Shown in pieces: positions 21,817-32,919 of a stretch of DNA of 64,000 bases; within the stretch, counting starts at the first letter, position 1; the number at the start of each line of letters is the position of its first letter. The notes below the pieces were generated by a model that ran no database searches, was not told where the DNA came from, and saw only the letters and a program-made list of their open reading frames with translations. Source of the stretch: Venturia oleaginea (Eukaryota; Ascomycota; Dothideomycetes; Venturiales; Venturiaceae); assembly GCA_013176395.1 (NCBI GenBank), contig JABMLP010000003.1, forward strand, positions 1,178,001 to 1,242,000, given 5' to 3'. A program made the position numbers and the translations under genes.

Positions 21817-23682
21817 ACGTATTCCACCATCGAGCGGGTCAACTCATCGAGCGGGTCAGTTTATGCCAAGACCAGCTGCTCCCTTATCAACACAATATGT
21901 CTCAACAACAAAACGCGCAATCATCTAACAGAGAAGGCAGAATCCAGCTTGCCCTTTCTGCCTACAATACCCACCAATTCCGAAGCCTCCGGCGCGCTGC
22001 TGAGGCGTTTGATATACCTCCTTCAACATTAACTAGGCGATGTAACGGAATTACGTATCGCCTAGATACTCGCAACGCCCGACACAAGCTCACTACGACT
22101 GAAGAGCAGACAATTGTCCAATACATCCTCGACCTCGATTCGCGAGGATTCGCGCCCCGGCTGTGTGAGGTAGCAGATATGGCGGATAAACTACTGGGTG
22201 TACGCGGTGGAGAGCCAGTTGGGAAAAACTGGGCTAAGAGGTTCATAACGCGCTCAGATGAGCTCAAGATGGCCTTCAATCGAGCTAAGGATAGGCAGAG
22301 AATACTACAGGAAGATCCAGAGATTATTGGCGCGTGGTTCAAGCTCGTTACAGACACCAAGGCAAAGTACGGTATCCACGACGAGGATACGCACAACTTT
22401 GACGAGATTGGCTTCCAGATGGGCGTTATTGGGTCAATGAAGGTCGTCACAGCTTCTGAAAGACGTACACGGCCTAATTTGATCCAGCCAGGCGATTGCG
22501 AGTGGGTTACAGTTATCCAGAGCATCTGCGCCGCCGGGTATGCGACCCCGCCATTCATTATCTACAAAGGACGCGTTCATATCTCTGCGTGGTATGAGGA
22601 GGCAGATATACTACGGAATTGGAAGCTCTCGGTCTCTGAGAACGGCTGGACAAATAATGCGCTTGGTCTTGAGTGGTTGAAGCACTTTAACGCGTATACA
22701 AAGGCGCGGCAGGTGGGGGTATACAGGCTGCTTATTTTGGACGGCCATGAGAGCCATCTCAGCCAGGATTTCAAGGACTACTGCCTCGAAAACAAGATTA
22801 TAACCCTCTGCATGCCATCGCACTCGTCGCATATACTCCAGCCCCTTGACGTGGTCTGCTTCTCGCCGTTGAAGCGCAAGTACTCCCAACGCGTCCGGGA
22901 CTTGGCACGCCGACGCGTGTACCATATCAACAAGGAAGGCTTTCTCCCTGCCTTCAAAGACGCGTTTTTCGACGTGTTTACGAAAGAGAACTGTCAAAAG
23001 GCTTTTGAGGCAGTAGGGCTAGTCCCTATCGACGCGCAGGTGGTGTTGGATCGCCTTGAAGTACGGCTACGAACCCCGCCAGAAACCCATCTCCCAGAAA
23101 CGCCGTGGCAGTCCAAGACTCCAAGTAATACTTATGAATTTGGATCCCAATCCAAGCTCGTAAGCGAGTCTTTTACTCGGTCACCAGGTACTGCGCAGGC
23201 AGGCTTTTCCCAGCTTGTTAAGGGCGCTGAATTGATGCTACGCCAAAACGCTCTGCTTGTTGCGCGTAACCGCGAGCTTGAAGAGCAATTAGCAGTAACA
23301 ACGAACCGAAAATGGCGCAAAAGGAAGTGGATCCAGCAAGGTGGTACTATTGAGTATGGGACTGCAGCAGCGCAGGTAGCTGCAGAGGCGTCTATAGCGC
23401 CTCAGGGATCAAAGAAGGCTCGTGGTAGTGGTGGTCAAGAAACAGCCCGACCAATTCAACGGCGCTGTAGGAACTGCGGCGCAGCTGGGCATAATGCGCG
23501 AACTTGTAAAAAAGATATCAAGATATCTTCTGAATCAGATAGCAGCACGACGGACTTAGAATCTATTGTTGATAGCGATTAAATTGAAGAATCGTAACAT
23601 AAGTTGGTCGTGCCAAGCCTTTTTGACCCGCTCGATGGGTTGACCCGCTCGATGGGTTGACCCGCTCGATGGTGGAATACGT
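21817..23682 (+). mobile_element. pogo/Fot1-type DNA transposon B (apparently intact)
   Basis: 1866 bp, flanked by TA at 21815-21816 and 23683-23684. The ends read ACGTATTCCACCATCGAGCG and its inverse. A 17-bp unit containing CATCGAGCGGGTCAACC occurs twice at the 5' end and three times at the 3' end. It encodes one uninterrupted transposase. It inserted into the 5' non-coding part of hAT element 1. Confidence 0.93.
21897..23582 (+). CDS. pogo-family DDE transposase with C-terminal zinc knuckle
   Basis: 561 aa, single exon, starting at the ATG of MSQQQNAQ; the open frame extends 35 codons upstream, through the TIR. Order: Psq-type helix-turn-helix (about 10-55); CENP-B-type helix-turn-helix (about 75-140, ending KNWAKRF); DDE_1 nuclease with NFDEIGFQ, YRLLILDGHESH and LQPLDVVCFSPL giving a DDD-type triad; a helical region; a basic patch (RKWRKRKW); and a CCHC zinc knuckle CRNCGAAGHNARTC before an acidic Ser-rich tail. 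It cuts and pastes at TA sites. All catalytic Asp are present and the frame is open, so this copy could be active and could mobilise the deleted copies here. Confidence 0.93.
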   Translation: MSQQQNAQSSNREGRIQLALSAYNTHQFRSLRRAAEAFDIPPSTLTRRCNGITYRLDTRNARHKLTTTEEQTIVQYILDLDSRGFAPRLCEVADMADKLLGVRGGEPVGKNWAKRFITRSDELKMAFNRAKDRQRILQEDPEIIGAWFKLVTDTKAKYGIHDEDTHNFDEIGFQMGVIGSMKVVTASERRTRPNLIQPGDCEWVTVIQSICAAGYATPPFIIYKGRVHISAWYEEADILRNWKLSVSENGWTNNALGLEWLKHFNAYTKARQVGVYRLLILDGHESHLSQDFKDYCLENKIITLCMPSHSSHILQPLDVVCFSPLKRKYSQRVRDLARRRVYHINKEGFLPAFKDAFFDVFTKENCQKAFEAVGLVPIDAQVVLDRLEVRLRTPPETHLPETPWQSKTPSNTYEFGSQSKLVSESFTRSPGTAQAGFSQLVKGAELMLRQNALLVARNRELEEQLAVTTNRKWRKRKWIQQGGTIEYGTAAAQVAAEASIAPQGSKKARGSGGQETARPIQRRCRNCGAAGHNARTCKKDIKISSESDSSTTDLESIVDSD

Positions 23683-23734
23683 TATTTATATTTTACCTTT
23701 TTTACTACTACAACCACCACGTTTTCTCTACACT

Positions 23735-26123
23735 ATGTCCGATAGAATAACCAGACACTTCAAGGTCAGGAGACCTGAAGGCCATTCTCAAAGAGCTGGC
23801 CCTCCAGTTGACGAGTCCGAACTGTCGCAAGCGCTGCTAGATACGCCGATTCCACGAATACAAGAGCCTATACAACCTCCTACAGCCCATAGAGTTATTC
23901 CAACTACCTCGCAACCTCGTATCATTCGAGCCCGGTTCCCAATTGTCTGGAGTCAGTTTTATTTTCAGCACAAGAAGCTCGTCAATCCTCGGATCCGGGC
24001 AGTTACAATGCAGCAAGTTGCACGGCAGAACTCACACATCTGGGAACACGGCATTGAACTTGAGGGTGACGGCAAAGGCCTTGGACGTATCTACATCTGT
24101 GGATTATGCCATCAAATGAAGGACTACTACAGAGGCGTCTACAAAGCAGATTCAACGGGTGGAATAGGTACACATTTACTCAATAAACACGGCATTCCAG
24201 ACCCTAGAAAGGACCTTCTACCACCACCACGTCCTCCTCCCTCTACAGACAATCATACAGGCAATCAAGAGCAGGATTCTGAGACTCACTGCGGAGAGTG
24301 TGGCCACCGCAAGAGTACAGACGCTGCATTTAATGGGAAGGCATACAGACAGCAATATGTAGATTGGGTTATTCGTCATAATATCGCCTTTCATACAGCT
24401 ACAGCGCCAGAAACTCTTGCGCTTCTGAAGTCAGCTGCATACGATACATTAAAGGTTATTCTGCCAAAGGCAAGGTCCTCTCTCTCCATATGGGTGATGG
24501 ATTCCTACATGGAGCGCCTCAAGGACATAGTTAAAGAAATCGAAAGAGCTAAAAGCCTCATCAACATCTCTTGCGATGCCTGGAAGGGTGACAATAAGAA
24601 CTACCTTGCTGTCTGTTCCCGCTACATCAACAAGGATTACAAGCAAAGTAGAATGCTTCTTGGCTTCCCACGGATACTGGGCAGCAAAACTGGCGAGAAT
24701 GAAGCAGAGATTATCGCTAAAGTCCTTACCACATTCAAGATTGATGGAACAAAATTGGGAGCCTTCACTGCAGACAACGCTACCGATAATAACGCGGCCT
24801 GTGACCGCCTTGAAGTCCTGTTTGACAAGGAAGGTTGGTCAATTCACGCGCGTATTCGCTGTATTGGACACATCATCAACCTCATTGTAGAAGATCTTCT
24901 CTACGGTGACCACGAGCAGTCAAAACACTCAAAGGACCTTGCCTCCGTCGGCACGAAGAAGCCTATGACGTCTGGATCAAACTAGGACTTATGGGGCGCG
25001 TCCACAACATCTGCATCTTTATCAATCGCTCACCTGAGAGGCGGGAGATGTTCGAGAATCTACAGAAAGAGATGGCTGCACTGAAGCTTCTTGTGCTTCT
25101 TGTAGATGGAGGTATCCGATGGCATTCTACCTACGAGATGATAAAGAGAATCCTTGCTCTCCGCGACATTATCTTGAAGTGGCAGCGCCAATTTGTACAC
25201 CAAAAGGGGCAGGTTGACATACGACCTTCCTTCCTTTCAATGGAAGACTTCGAGATGTTGGAGATCTGGGCGCAGATTCTTAAGGACTTTAAGGATCTTT
25301 GTCTCGAAGAGGAAGAGAATGCAGACCTCACTTCACAGGGAACCATTGCCGGTGTACTCAAAGGCCTCACATTCATCTACGAGCGACTTGATCGCACTGA
25401 TGCAGAGCTCAAAGCCCTCAGATTGGCTCCTCATCTTTCGCAACCTTTTGAGGTTGGTATTACAGAAGCGCGGTCAAAGACAATGAAGTATCTATCCCTG
25501 CTTAAAGCTACCAATCTTTACTATGCAGCAGTCTTTCTCGATCCCAACTGGCGCCTCTCTTATTTCGAAGATAAATGGGCCCAGTATGACCATCGCGCAT
25601 GGTATAAACGTGCTGAAGCCGGCACCAAGGAGATTTTCGCACAATATAGCGAAAAATTCGCGCTACCCTCACCCTCACCCTCACCTCGCCGTCACCTTCG
25701 CCGTCACAGTCATTTGAAAACCTCTATCTTGAGGCACAGAAGCCTACTACCGCGTACAAACAATTCAACAGACTCTCCACCAAGTTCCTAGCCAAAAAGC
25801 GGAGGATTGCGACCGAGGAAGATGAATATACACGCTACACCAAGTACTGGGATCCCTGTGAGTGGGAGGAGGTTGAGGACATTATTGTATGGTGGAGAGA
25901 CCGTACTACTGAGTTTCCTATCTTGTCACGTATGGCTTTCGATATACTGTCAATTCCTGGCATGTCTGCAGAGGTTGAAAGAATCTTCAGCGTCGCCGGT
26001 AGGCTCATTACTGATGATGCCAGAAGCGGCCTCAAAGATGACACTATTGAGGCCTGTGATGTACAATACCATGGGCTTCGAAAAGGAGGCATATTCACTG
26101 TCAAATTTACTGCTAATGTATAA
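23735..26123 (+). pseudogene. hAT transposase of element 1, two frameshifts
   Basis: Starts at the ATG of MSDRITRHFKVRRP. A BED-type zinc finger (CGLCHQMKDYYRG then HLLNKHG) is followed by the hAT RNase H-like core (INISCDAWKGDNKNYLAV; GAFTADNATDNN; RIRCIGHIINLIV). After SKDLASVG the frame shifts near 24955, continuing as YDVWIKLGLMGRVHNICIF. A second shift falls in the CCCTCA-rich tract near 25665-25710. The C-terminal dimerisation domain follows (DILSIPGMSAEVERIFSVAG). The TAA stop at 26121-26123 is built from the TA target duplication plus the first base of pogo copy C. Non-functional unless the shifts are sequencing errors. Confidence 0.88.
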
Positions 26124-27561
26124 CGTATTCCACCATCGAGCGGGTCAACCCATCGAGCGGGTCAACCCATCGAGCGGGTCAAAGAGGCTTGGCACGACCA
26201 ACTTATGTTACGACTTCAATTTAATCGCTATCAACAATAGATTCTAAGTCCGTCGTGCTGCTATCTGATTCAGAAGATATCTTGATATCTTTTTTACAAG
26301 TTCGCGCATTATGCCCAGCTGCGCCGCAGTTCCTACAGCGCCGTTGAATTGGTCGGGCTGTTTCTTGACCACCACTACCACGAGCCTTCTTTGATCCCTG
26401 AGGCGCGACAGACGCCTCTGCAGCTACCTGCGCTGCTGCAGTCCCATACTCAATAGTACCACCTTGCTGGATCCACTTCCTTTTGCGCCATTTTCGGTTC
26501 GTTGTTACTGCTAATTGCTCTTCAAGCTCGCGGTTAAGCGCAACAAGCAGAGCGTTTTGGTGTAGCATCAATTCAGCGCCCTTAACAAGCTGGGAAAAGC
26601 CTGCCTGCGCAGTAACTGGTGACCGAGTAAAAGACTCGCTTACGAGCTTGGATTGGGATCCAAATTCATAAGTATTACTTGGAGTCTTGGACTGCCACGG
26701 CGTTTCTGGGAGATGGGTTTCTGGCGGGGTTCGTAGCCGTACTTCAAGGCGATCCAACACCACCTGCGCGTCGATAGGGACTAGCCCTACTGCCTCAAAA
26801 GCCTTTTGACAGTTCTCTTTCGTAAACACGTCGAAAAACGCGTCTTTGAAGGCAGGGAGAAAGCCTTCCTTGTTGATATGGTACACGCGTCGGCGTGCCA
26901 AGTCCCGGACGCGTTGGGAGTACTTGCGCTTCAACGGCGAGAAGCAGACCACGTCAAGGGGCTGGAGTATATGCGACGAGTGCGATGGCATGCAGAGGGT
27001 TATAATCTTGTTTTCGAGGCAGTAGTCCTTGAAATCCTGGCTGAGATGGCTCTCATGGCCGTCCAAAATAAGCAGCCTGTATCCTATCCTTAGCTCGATT
27101 GAAGGCCATCTTGGGCTCATCTGAGCCCGTTATGAACCTCTCAGCCCAGTTTTTCCCTACTGGCTCTCCACCGCGTACACCCAGTAGTTTATCGGCCATA
27201 TCTGCTACCTCACACAGCCGGGGCGCGAATCCTCGCGAATCGAGGTCGAGGATGTATTGGACGATTGTCTGCTCTTCAGTCGTAGTGAGCTTGTGTCGGG
27301 CGTTGCGAGTATCTAGGCGATACGTAATTCCGTTATATCGCCTAGTTAATGTTGAAGGAGGTATATCAAACGCCTCAGCAGCGCGCCGGAGGCTTCGGAA
27401 TTGGTGGGTATTGTAGGCAGAAAGGGCAAGCTGGATTCTGCCTTCTCTGTTAGATGATTGCGCGTTTTGTTGTTGAGACATATTGTGTTGATAAGGGAGC
27501 AGCTGGTCTTGGCATAAACTGACCCGCTCGATGGGTTGACCCACTCGATGGTGGAATACGT
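26123..27561 (-). mobile_element. pogo/Fot1-type DNA transposon C (deleted copy, inverted)
   Basis: 1439 bp, flanked by TA at 26121-26122 and 27562-27563. Same family as copy B, in the opposite orientation, with the same asymmetric subterminal units (three at its 3' end near 26132-26180, two at its 5' end near 27519-27551). It inserted at the last codons of the hAT transposase gene. Confidence 0.92.
26221..27481 (-). pseudogene. Transposase of pogo copy C, internal deletion
   Basis: The N-terminal 120 or so residues are nearly identical to copy B. Near 27075-27080 the sequence jumps from FNRAKD directly to the GYRLLILDGHESH region, losing about 430 bp including the first catalytic Asp, and shifting the frame. 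The rest, including the zinc knuckle, is intact in a second frame and almost identical to copy B, so the deletion looks recent. Confidence 0.9.
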
Positions 27562-27711
27562 TATACCTAAAATTCATACATTTCGCCTGACCAACTGACA
27601 GTTTACCATCCATCCTGACCTCACCCAAGCGACCATTCAAGTCAGGTAAAGATATCACTCAATCGGTCAGTTCAAGCGGCCAAACTGCTCAAGCTGCTTG
27701 CTTATCAAACG

Positions 27712-29115
27712 GGCTGACCTGGATATGGACTGGTCGGCGTGAATGAAAGTTCTATTCGAAGCTCGCCTCTTTTCGTCCCACCTAGGATACATCCGGGATA
27801 AACCTCCCCACCTCGGCCCTCCTACCATACAGCCAAACTTGAGCTGGCAAATGGAATGCATCCGGGTGATGACCCTGGTTCTCGATCAAGAGTCGCATAT
27901 CACTGGACGATTAGTGACTGGCAAAGAAAGTAGGAGAACTTGTTGTAGGAGTGATGCGTGGTGAATGGCATTAACCCAAGGACCTATGTAAAGGAGCTCC
28001 AGCGTCGCGTTTGAGCTCCCCGTTCTCCATCCCCAACGTCTGCAAGACAGTAAGACTTACGACTAAGTATTCACCTCCCACGAAACGACATGCATCTCTC
28101 CATGATTATCGAGTGAGTCGGCCTGATCATATGTTTTTTGGGGCTCGAAAAGCTGACTTGTTTGGCAAAGACTCAATCGATCGAGAAGTAACAAGCAACA
28201 ACAGATGGACTGGTACCAACAGAGCGCGTGGTCTCGTCCTGAGATGGAAGATCTTGCTGGGCCACCACCGATGTACGATGAAGAATGATGGTTTTTGTAA
28301 GGTCGAAGGAAATTCCTGGAGCCCTGGTCAACCTCGCGTGTCAATGTTCGATCATGAGAAATTCTTCTCGTCCGCAGGCCGGATCAGAGACCAAGAACCG
28401 GCCGACATTGTGCAAATCTGTGAAGATGGAAGACATGTTCAAGCGCCAACACTTGGGTGTGTCAAGTGATTAGACCTCCAATACCACGGACGAATGCTAT
28501 AACGGTCATGGTGAGTGAACACTTGTTTGTCATATTCTTAGCAAATCTTCTGACTATTTTTGAAGCAAAAGAACTGCAGGATACGAAGCTTTATGAACTC
28601 GAGGACCATAGCCATGAACTGCCCTGCGAGGACCATATAAGCGAGCTTCGCGTACAGCGAACAGTATGCGAAAAGAGAAGAGACACGTCTGCACGTGAGT
28701 TGGTTGTCGACCAGAACACCACGGATGTGTCGCCAACACTATCATCTGAGGACCAAGACATCCAGGACGCCATCAGATAGTCTGAATTGTTGACCGCTTC
28801 CTAGAATCATCAAACGGCAGAGCAGCCGGAACCACAAGTGCATTAAGTCTACTCGATCTCACTCATTCTACAATTTCTCTCGTGTCTTTTGTTTCCACAG
28901 AAACCCAGGATTCCATCGTAGGCGCATCAAGGAACTCTTTTCCAGCTACAAATCTGCTACAGCCGATCGATATCGTGAGGGGGGCTGCGATCAAGCCCTT
29001 TAGCTTCGATGTGGGACTTTATGCTCACAATGGCAAGCATGCCGGTCACTTCTCAATGCTGGATGTTGCGAAAGATGATGTACAGTACTCCAACGTTGAA
29101 CATTGGCTGTCCGGA
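27712..29115. other. No gene recognised
   Basis: Spacer between hAT 1 and the truncated hAT 2. ORFs up to 152 codons (for example 28011-28469) lack motifs and overlap ORFs on the other strand. Confidence 0.35.
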
Positions 29116-30673
29116 GATCAAGGGCGCCAAAAGTCGAATCAATATCTCAGTAGACGCCTGGAAGGGAGGAAACCATAGGAACTACCTTGCTGTCTGCTCC
29201 CACTTCATAAATTCAAACTACAGGCAGTCACGGATTCTCATCGGCTTCCCGCGCGTTTTTGGCTCAAAATCTGGAGAGAATCAAGCTAAACTGATCGCCT
29301 CAGTGCTCACTACATTCGCCATCGATGGGACAAACTTGGGAGGCTTCACAGCGGATAATGCATCAGATAACGATGCCTGTGTTGCTCACCTTGAGGTTCT
29401 GATCTCTGGGCTATCCTCCGGGTGGTCCAGAAGATGGCGCATTCGCTGTATTGGCCATATCATCAATCTTATCGTAGAGGACCTTCTCTTCGGCGATAAT
29501 GAGCAATCTAAGCACAATAAGTCACTTGCCGCTGCCGGCGATGATGAACAGTTTGAGGTCTGGGCGCGCCTAGGACTTATCGGTCGCGTACGCAATCTCT
29601 GCATATTCATCAATCGCTCACCTGAGCGTAGAGAAGCTTTTGAAGCGCTTCAAAAGGATGCCAGACTCGATGTTTGGTATGTACTTTTCGTTGGTGGCGG
29701 AATCCGATGGCACAGCACTTTCGAGATGATACAAAGTGTCCTTTCGCTCAGGGTGGTTATTATCAAGTGGCAGAGGCTCTACAACTACACCGGTAAAGGC
29801 GTTGATATTAGGAAGTCCTTCCTCACAAATGACGACTTCGAGATGCTTGAAATTTGGTATGCGATACTAGAAGACTTCAAGACGTTCTGTCTTAAAGAGG
29901 AGGGTAATGCGACAGAATCTATACAATGCACAGCCGCCGGAGTCATTAAAGGGTTGACTTACATTCACGAGAGACTCACTGACGCGCAGAATGAGGTTGC
30001 TTCTCTCAATCTTGCTACTGAGTTTGCTGAACCTTACGTAGCCGGGCTCAAAGAAGCGCTTCTGAAGACCTCAAAGTACCAGACGATGATTGAAGAGTCA
30101 GATCTCTACTACGCCGCCATTATCTGCGACCCAAACCTACGATTACTGTGGTTCGAAGACCACTGGGCTAAGTACAACAATCGTACCTGGTACCAACGCG
30201 CCGAGAGAGGTATGCAGCGCCTTTTTGACGAATACTGCGACAAATACGGGACCTTACCTTCACCATCACCGTCACCTACGCCAGAACCATCCTCAGAAGC
30301 GGAGAGTGAACCCAGCGGTAAGCGGCCCTCATATTACGACAAATTCAACAGATTATCAGTCCACGTGATCACCAAAAAGCGTCGGGTAGTCACCAAAGAA
30401 GACGATTATACGAGATACATCAAATATTTCGACCCTACCACCTGGAAGCCAGTTCACGACGTTGTTGGGTGGTGGGAGCAGCACCGCAATGACTATCCGA
30501 TCTTATCTCGTCTTGCTTTCGATGTATTATCGATTCCTGGTATGTCTGCAGAGGTTGAGAGAGTATTTTCACAAGCCGGTAGGCTCATTACTGATGCTAG
30601 AAACGGTATGAGTGATGATACAATTGAGGCGTGTCAGATACAGCATCAAGGGCTTAAAAATGGTGTATTTTAG
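29116..30673 (+). pseudogene. hAT transposase of element 2, N-terminus missing
   Basis: A continuous frame (open from 29009) encodes the hAT catalytic core and dimerisation domain: INISVDAWKGGNHRNYLAV, GGFTADNASDND, RIRCIGHIINLIVEDLLFG, FINRSPERREAFEALQ and SIPGMSAEVERVFSQAGRLI. It is a diverged relative of hAT 1, clearly not a recent copy. The BED zinc finger and about 270 N-terminal residues are absent; the upstream sequence is unrelated. The remaining 519 codons have no stop or shift. That is unusual for a dead fragment, so a chimeric or host-used protein cannot be excluded. Confidence 0.8.
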
Positions 30674-30806
30674 ATCTCTCAATTGACTGATCACTCAAGC
30701 CATCAATCTCACTGACACCGACTCAATCAAGCCGTCAATCAAGCAATATATTGGCCGAATCGGGCAATCAATCTTGAGAATGGCTCAATCGATTGATTAT
30801 CGAACG
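29116..30806 (+). mobile_element. hAT transposon 2, 5'-truncated
   Basis: Homology to hAT 1 starts abruptly near 29116, inside the transposase. At the 3' side, a non-coding tail rich in TCAATCAAGC motifs ends in an inverted match (30797-30806) to the putative hAT 1 terminus. Confidence 0.75.
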
Positions 30807-30811
30807 CACTG

Positions 30812-31096
30812 ATAATAGTTTGCACTGACTCATATTCTTTATATGAGTGCCTTGTTAAACTAGGAACTACGAAGGAAAAACGTCTTATGGTTGATATCAT
30901 GGCGCTACGTGAGTCCTATGAGAATAGGGAGATTCTGGAGATTAGGTGGATAAATCGATATGACAACCCAGCTGACAGTCTTACCAAAAAGAGTCCTAAC
31001 CCAAGTCTGACCAAGTTAGTGTCCGACAATCAACTCGACATTCGAGTAGAAGGCTGGGTGAAGCGTCCAAATCAACTTGAAGGCCAGAAAGCCTAG
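30812..31096 (+). pseudogene. Ty1/Copia retrotransposon pol, RNase H C-terminal remnant
   Basis: The open frame reads TDSYSLYECLVKLGTTKEKR, then LMVDIMALRESYE, EIRWINRYDNPADSLTK and RVEGWVKR before the stop. This is the conserved end of Copia-type RNase H, including the D-x-x-x-L and NPAD-LTK motifs. Integrase and reverse transcriptase are absent. It begins about 6 bp after the inferred end of hAT 2. No LTR was recognised next to it. Confidence 0.8.
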
Positions 31097-31384
31097 CAAT
31101 TACAGTCATTTTGCCTAAGTTTTGCTCAGCAGAGTATTTACTTAAAAGGATTTCAAGATCAAATCTTGATACTTGAATCAGCTCATTTTTCAACATTTTC
31201 GACACAATGCAACAGTTCAGAGACTCTCCAGAGTTATTTCATTCATTACTCAATTACCAACACCATATTTTTCCACTACCAATTACCATTTCAACCAAGC
31301 AAACAAGCAGAAATCAAAAACCCCGAGAACAAGCAACAGTTTACACGCCGCAAATGAGCTTGCACTTCATTTCAACGAAAAGCC
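31097..31384. other. Short non-coding interval
   Basis: A-rich; may contain 3' sequence of the Copia relic and the 3' UTR of the neighbouring minus-strand gene. Confidence 0.35.
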
Positions 31385-31991
31385 TCAATTTCCATCAAGA
31401 CAAAATCCAAGCAAACAAAACCAAAACTCAACAGAAAACCCCTCATTTGGATTGCCATAGGAAAGCTCGAACTCGTCATCTGGTGTGCAGCCACCAATGG
31501 TTGTTTTGGCTCGAGAACATGGTCCTTTGAGACTTGTCATGAAGTCTCTGCCCATGAATCTGCAATTTGGACAAGCACCACTCCATTTTGCCCGAGGAAT
31601 AGCACCACCAGAGTGTGTAATAGCCACACGACAGGTATCAAATGGCTTGAGCTTATCTTTGTTGCGACAATTGGAGCATGCATTTCCAACCGCAAGCGAT
31701 CCCCGGGCCATTTGAGCAAACACAGCCCCCATGTAGCTGTGATGGAATTTGGAACTGTTTGGGTAGAAGGATATCTCATCACCTTCATTTGTGCCCCAGT
31801 TTCTGTGTGCAAGCCAACCTGCAGGACGACCTGAAGGTTTGACGCCAGAAACTGTTTGAGCATCAGAGTCATCAGTCACTTCTTCAACATTACGACTGGA
31901 TCTCCTGTTCTTCACCTGTTTCAAGTCAGAATCAATTGCAAGCTCAAATGCAGAAGGCAATACTCACTGGAGTTTCATTTGGACGGCCCAT
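31385..31991 (-). CDS. Cys-rich DUF3716-like protein
   Basis: Two exons: 31991-31968 (MGRPNETP) and 31915-31385. The 52-bp intron has a GTGAGT donor, a TTCTGAC branch site and a CAG acceptor. 555 nt, 184 aa. The C-terminal half has the Cys pattern of the fungal DUF3716 family: CSNCRNKDKLKPFDTC, then ACPNCRFM and a final CS pair, probably one zinc-binding module. These proteins are abundant in some filamentous ascomycetes, often in variable regions, with no known biochemical role. The N-terminus is polar and probably disordered. Family assignment is from the motif pattern only. Confidence 0.75.
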
Positions 31992-32919
31992 GATGATGTC
32001 GGAAGGCAGGACAGGAATTGTTAGTCAGGTTTGGAGTTTGGATTTGGATTTGGATTTGTTGGAAGGGCCAGGAAGAGCCAGGAGATTGCTGTGTGTTTGA
32101 GGGAATAAGGAAGAGGAAGTTGAGCTCCAGAAGATGAAATATATGTGCTCGATTGGGACCTTAACCATGATGCTATGGTGTGATCCTTATAACAGATTTT
32201 GGCAAGAACCGCAATACTTCAACGACTCCTATTGGTCCATTCGATATAACAGGTTTGCTCCACATTCCACGTATGTGGAGCTGCAGCATTGAGCCGCTTG
32301 GAGGCCGCCTTTCTTCGGACAACTCGGTCGACTTCGCTTATTTTCGCTTCAATACTTCGATTGGAACTGGCTTCTCTTATGACATACTTTTCAACATTGT
32401 GTCACTTGCATCTTCATTTACATACGCCTCTCGTCGGTATTCAACATATCCGATGTTCTTCCGGGCTAGTTTTGGGGACCATTTGAGATGGTTTTGTTAT
32501 GGGTTTCAGCTATTTGCGGTTTTTTGTTTTTTTTTCTTCGCACACACACACGCTCATTTCAGTCATCTCATTGCACAAAAGGAGAGTTGCCAGTGTTTGG
32601 ATAATGGCGTTGCGTGTGGCACATGACCTTGCATGTAGCCATAGTGCCATATGTGACGCCAGGCTGATGATGTGGCTATAGGTTAGGATAACCTATAATA
32701 CCACATCACCCCACTTCGTTTGTTGGCATTCACGTAATGTATATAGATACATAGGGTCTGCGCTCTCATGTGCAGACAACCAACTATCAAAACTCCATCA
32801 TACCAGCTCATAACAAGTACTTGTTACCCATCTAATATACCTAATGACAACCACCTTCCTATACACCTGATAGGATCCGTGGAAATACACCAACAAATAC
32901 AGTGTCTCTCCAAGCTGCA
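31992..32919. other. No gene recognised
   Basis: Overlapping ORFs around 32180-32680 are composition artefacts of T-rich sequence. It contains the promoter regions of the two divergent flanking genes. Confidence 0.4.

Larger units (their letters stand above)
21541..27711 (+). mobile_element. hAT transposon 1 carrying two nested pogo copies
   Basis: A hAT transposase gene (23735 onward) is interrupted at both flanks by pogo elements. Removing them leaves about 2.87 kb. Putative hAT ends are the 10-bp inverted sequence CGTTTGATAA at 21541-21550 and its reverse complement at 27702-27711. A near match (CGTTCGATAA, inverted) sits at 30797-30806, at the 3' end of the second hAT element, which supports this as the family's terminal sequence. 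Subterminal regions are rich in TCAAGC-like motifs. An 8-bp target duplication was not found, so boundaries are provisional. Confidence 0.65.

Noticed and set aside
23657..23734. Earlier start for the hAT transposase
   Set aside because: This extension reads through the pogo B terminal repeat; the ATG at 23735 is in native hAT sequence.
28011..28469. 152-codon plus-strand ORF
   Set aside because: Composition not gene-like, overlapped by an ORF on the other strand, no motifs.
32180..32626. 148-codon plus-strand ORF with hydrophobic stretch
   Set aside because: Hydrophobicity comes from a T-rich tract; no start context or homology-like motif.
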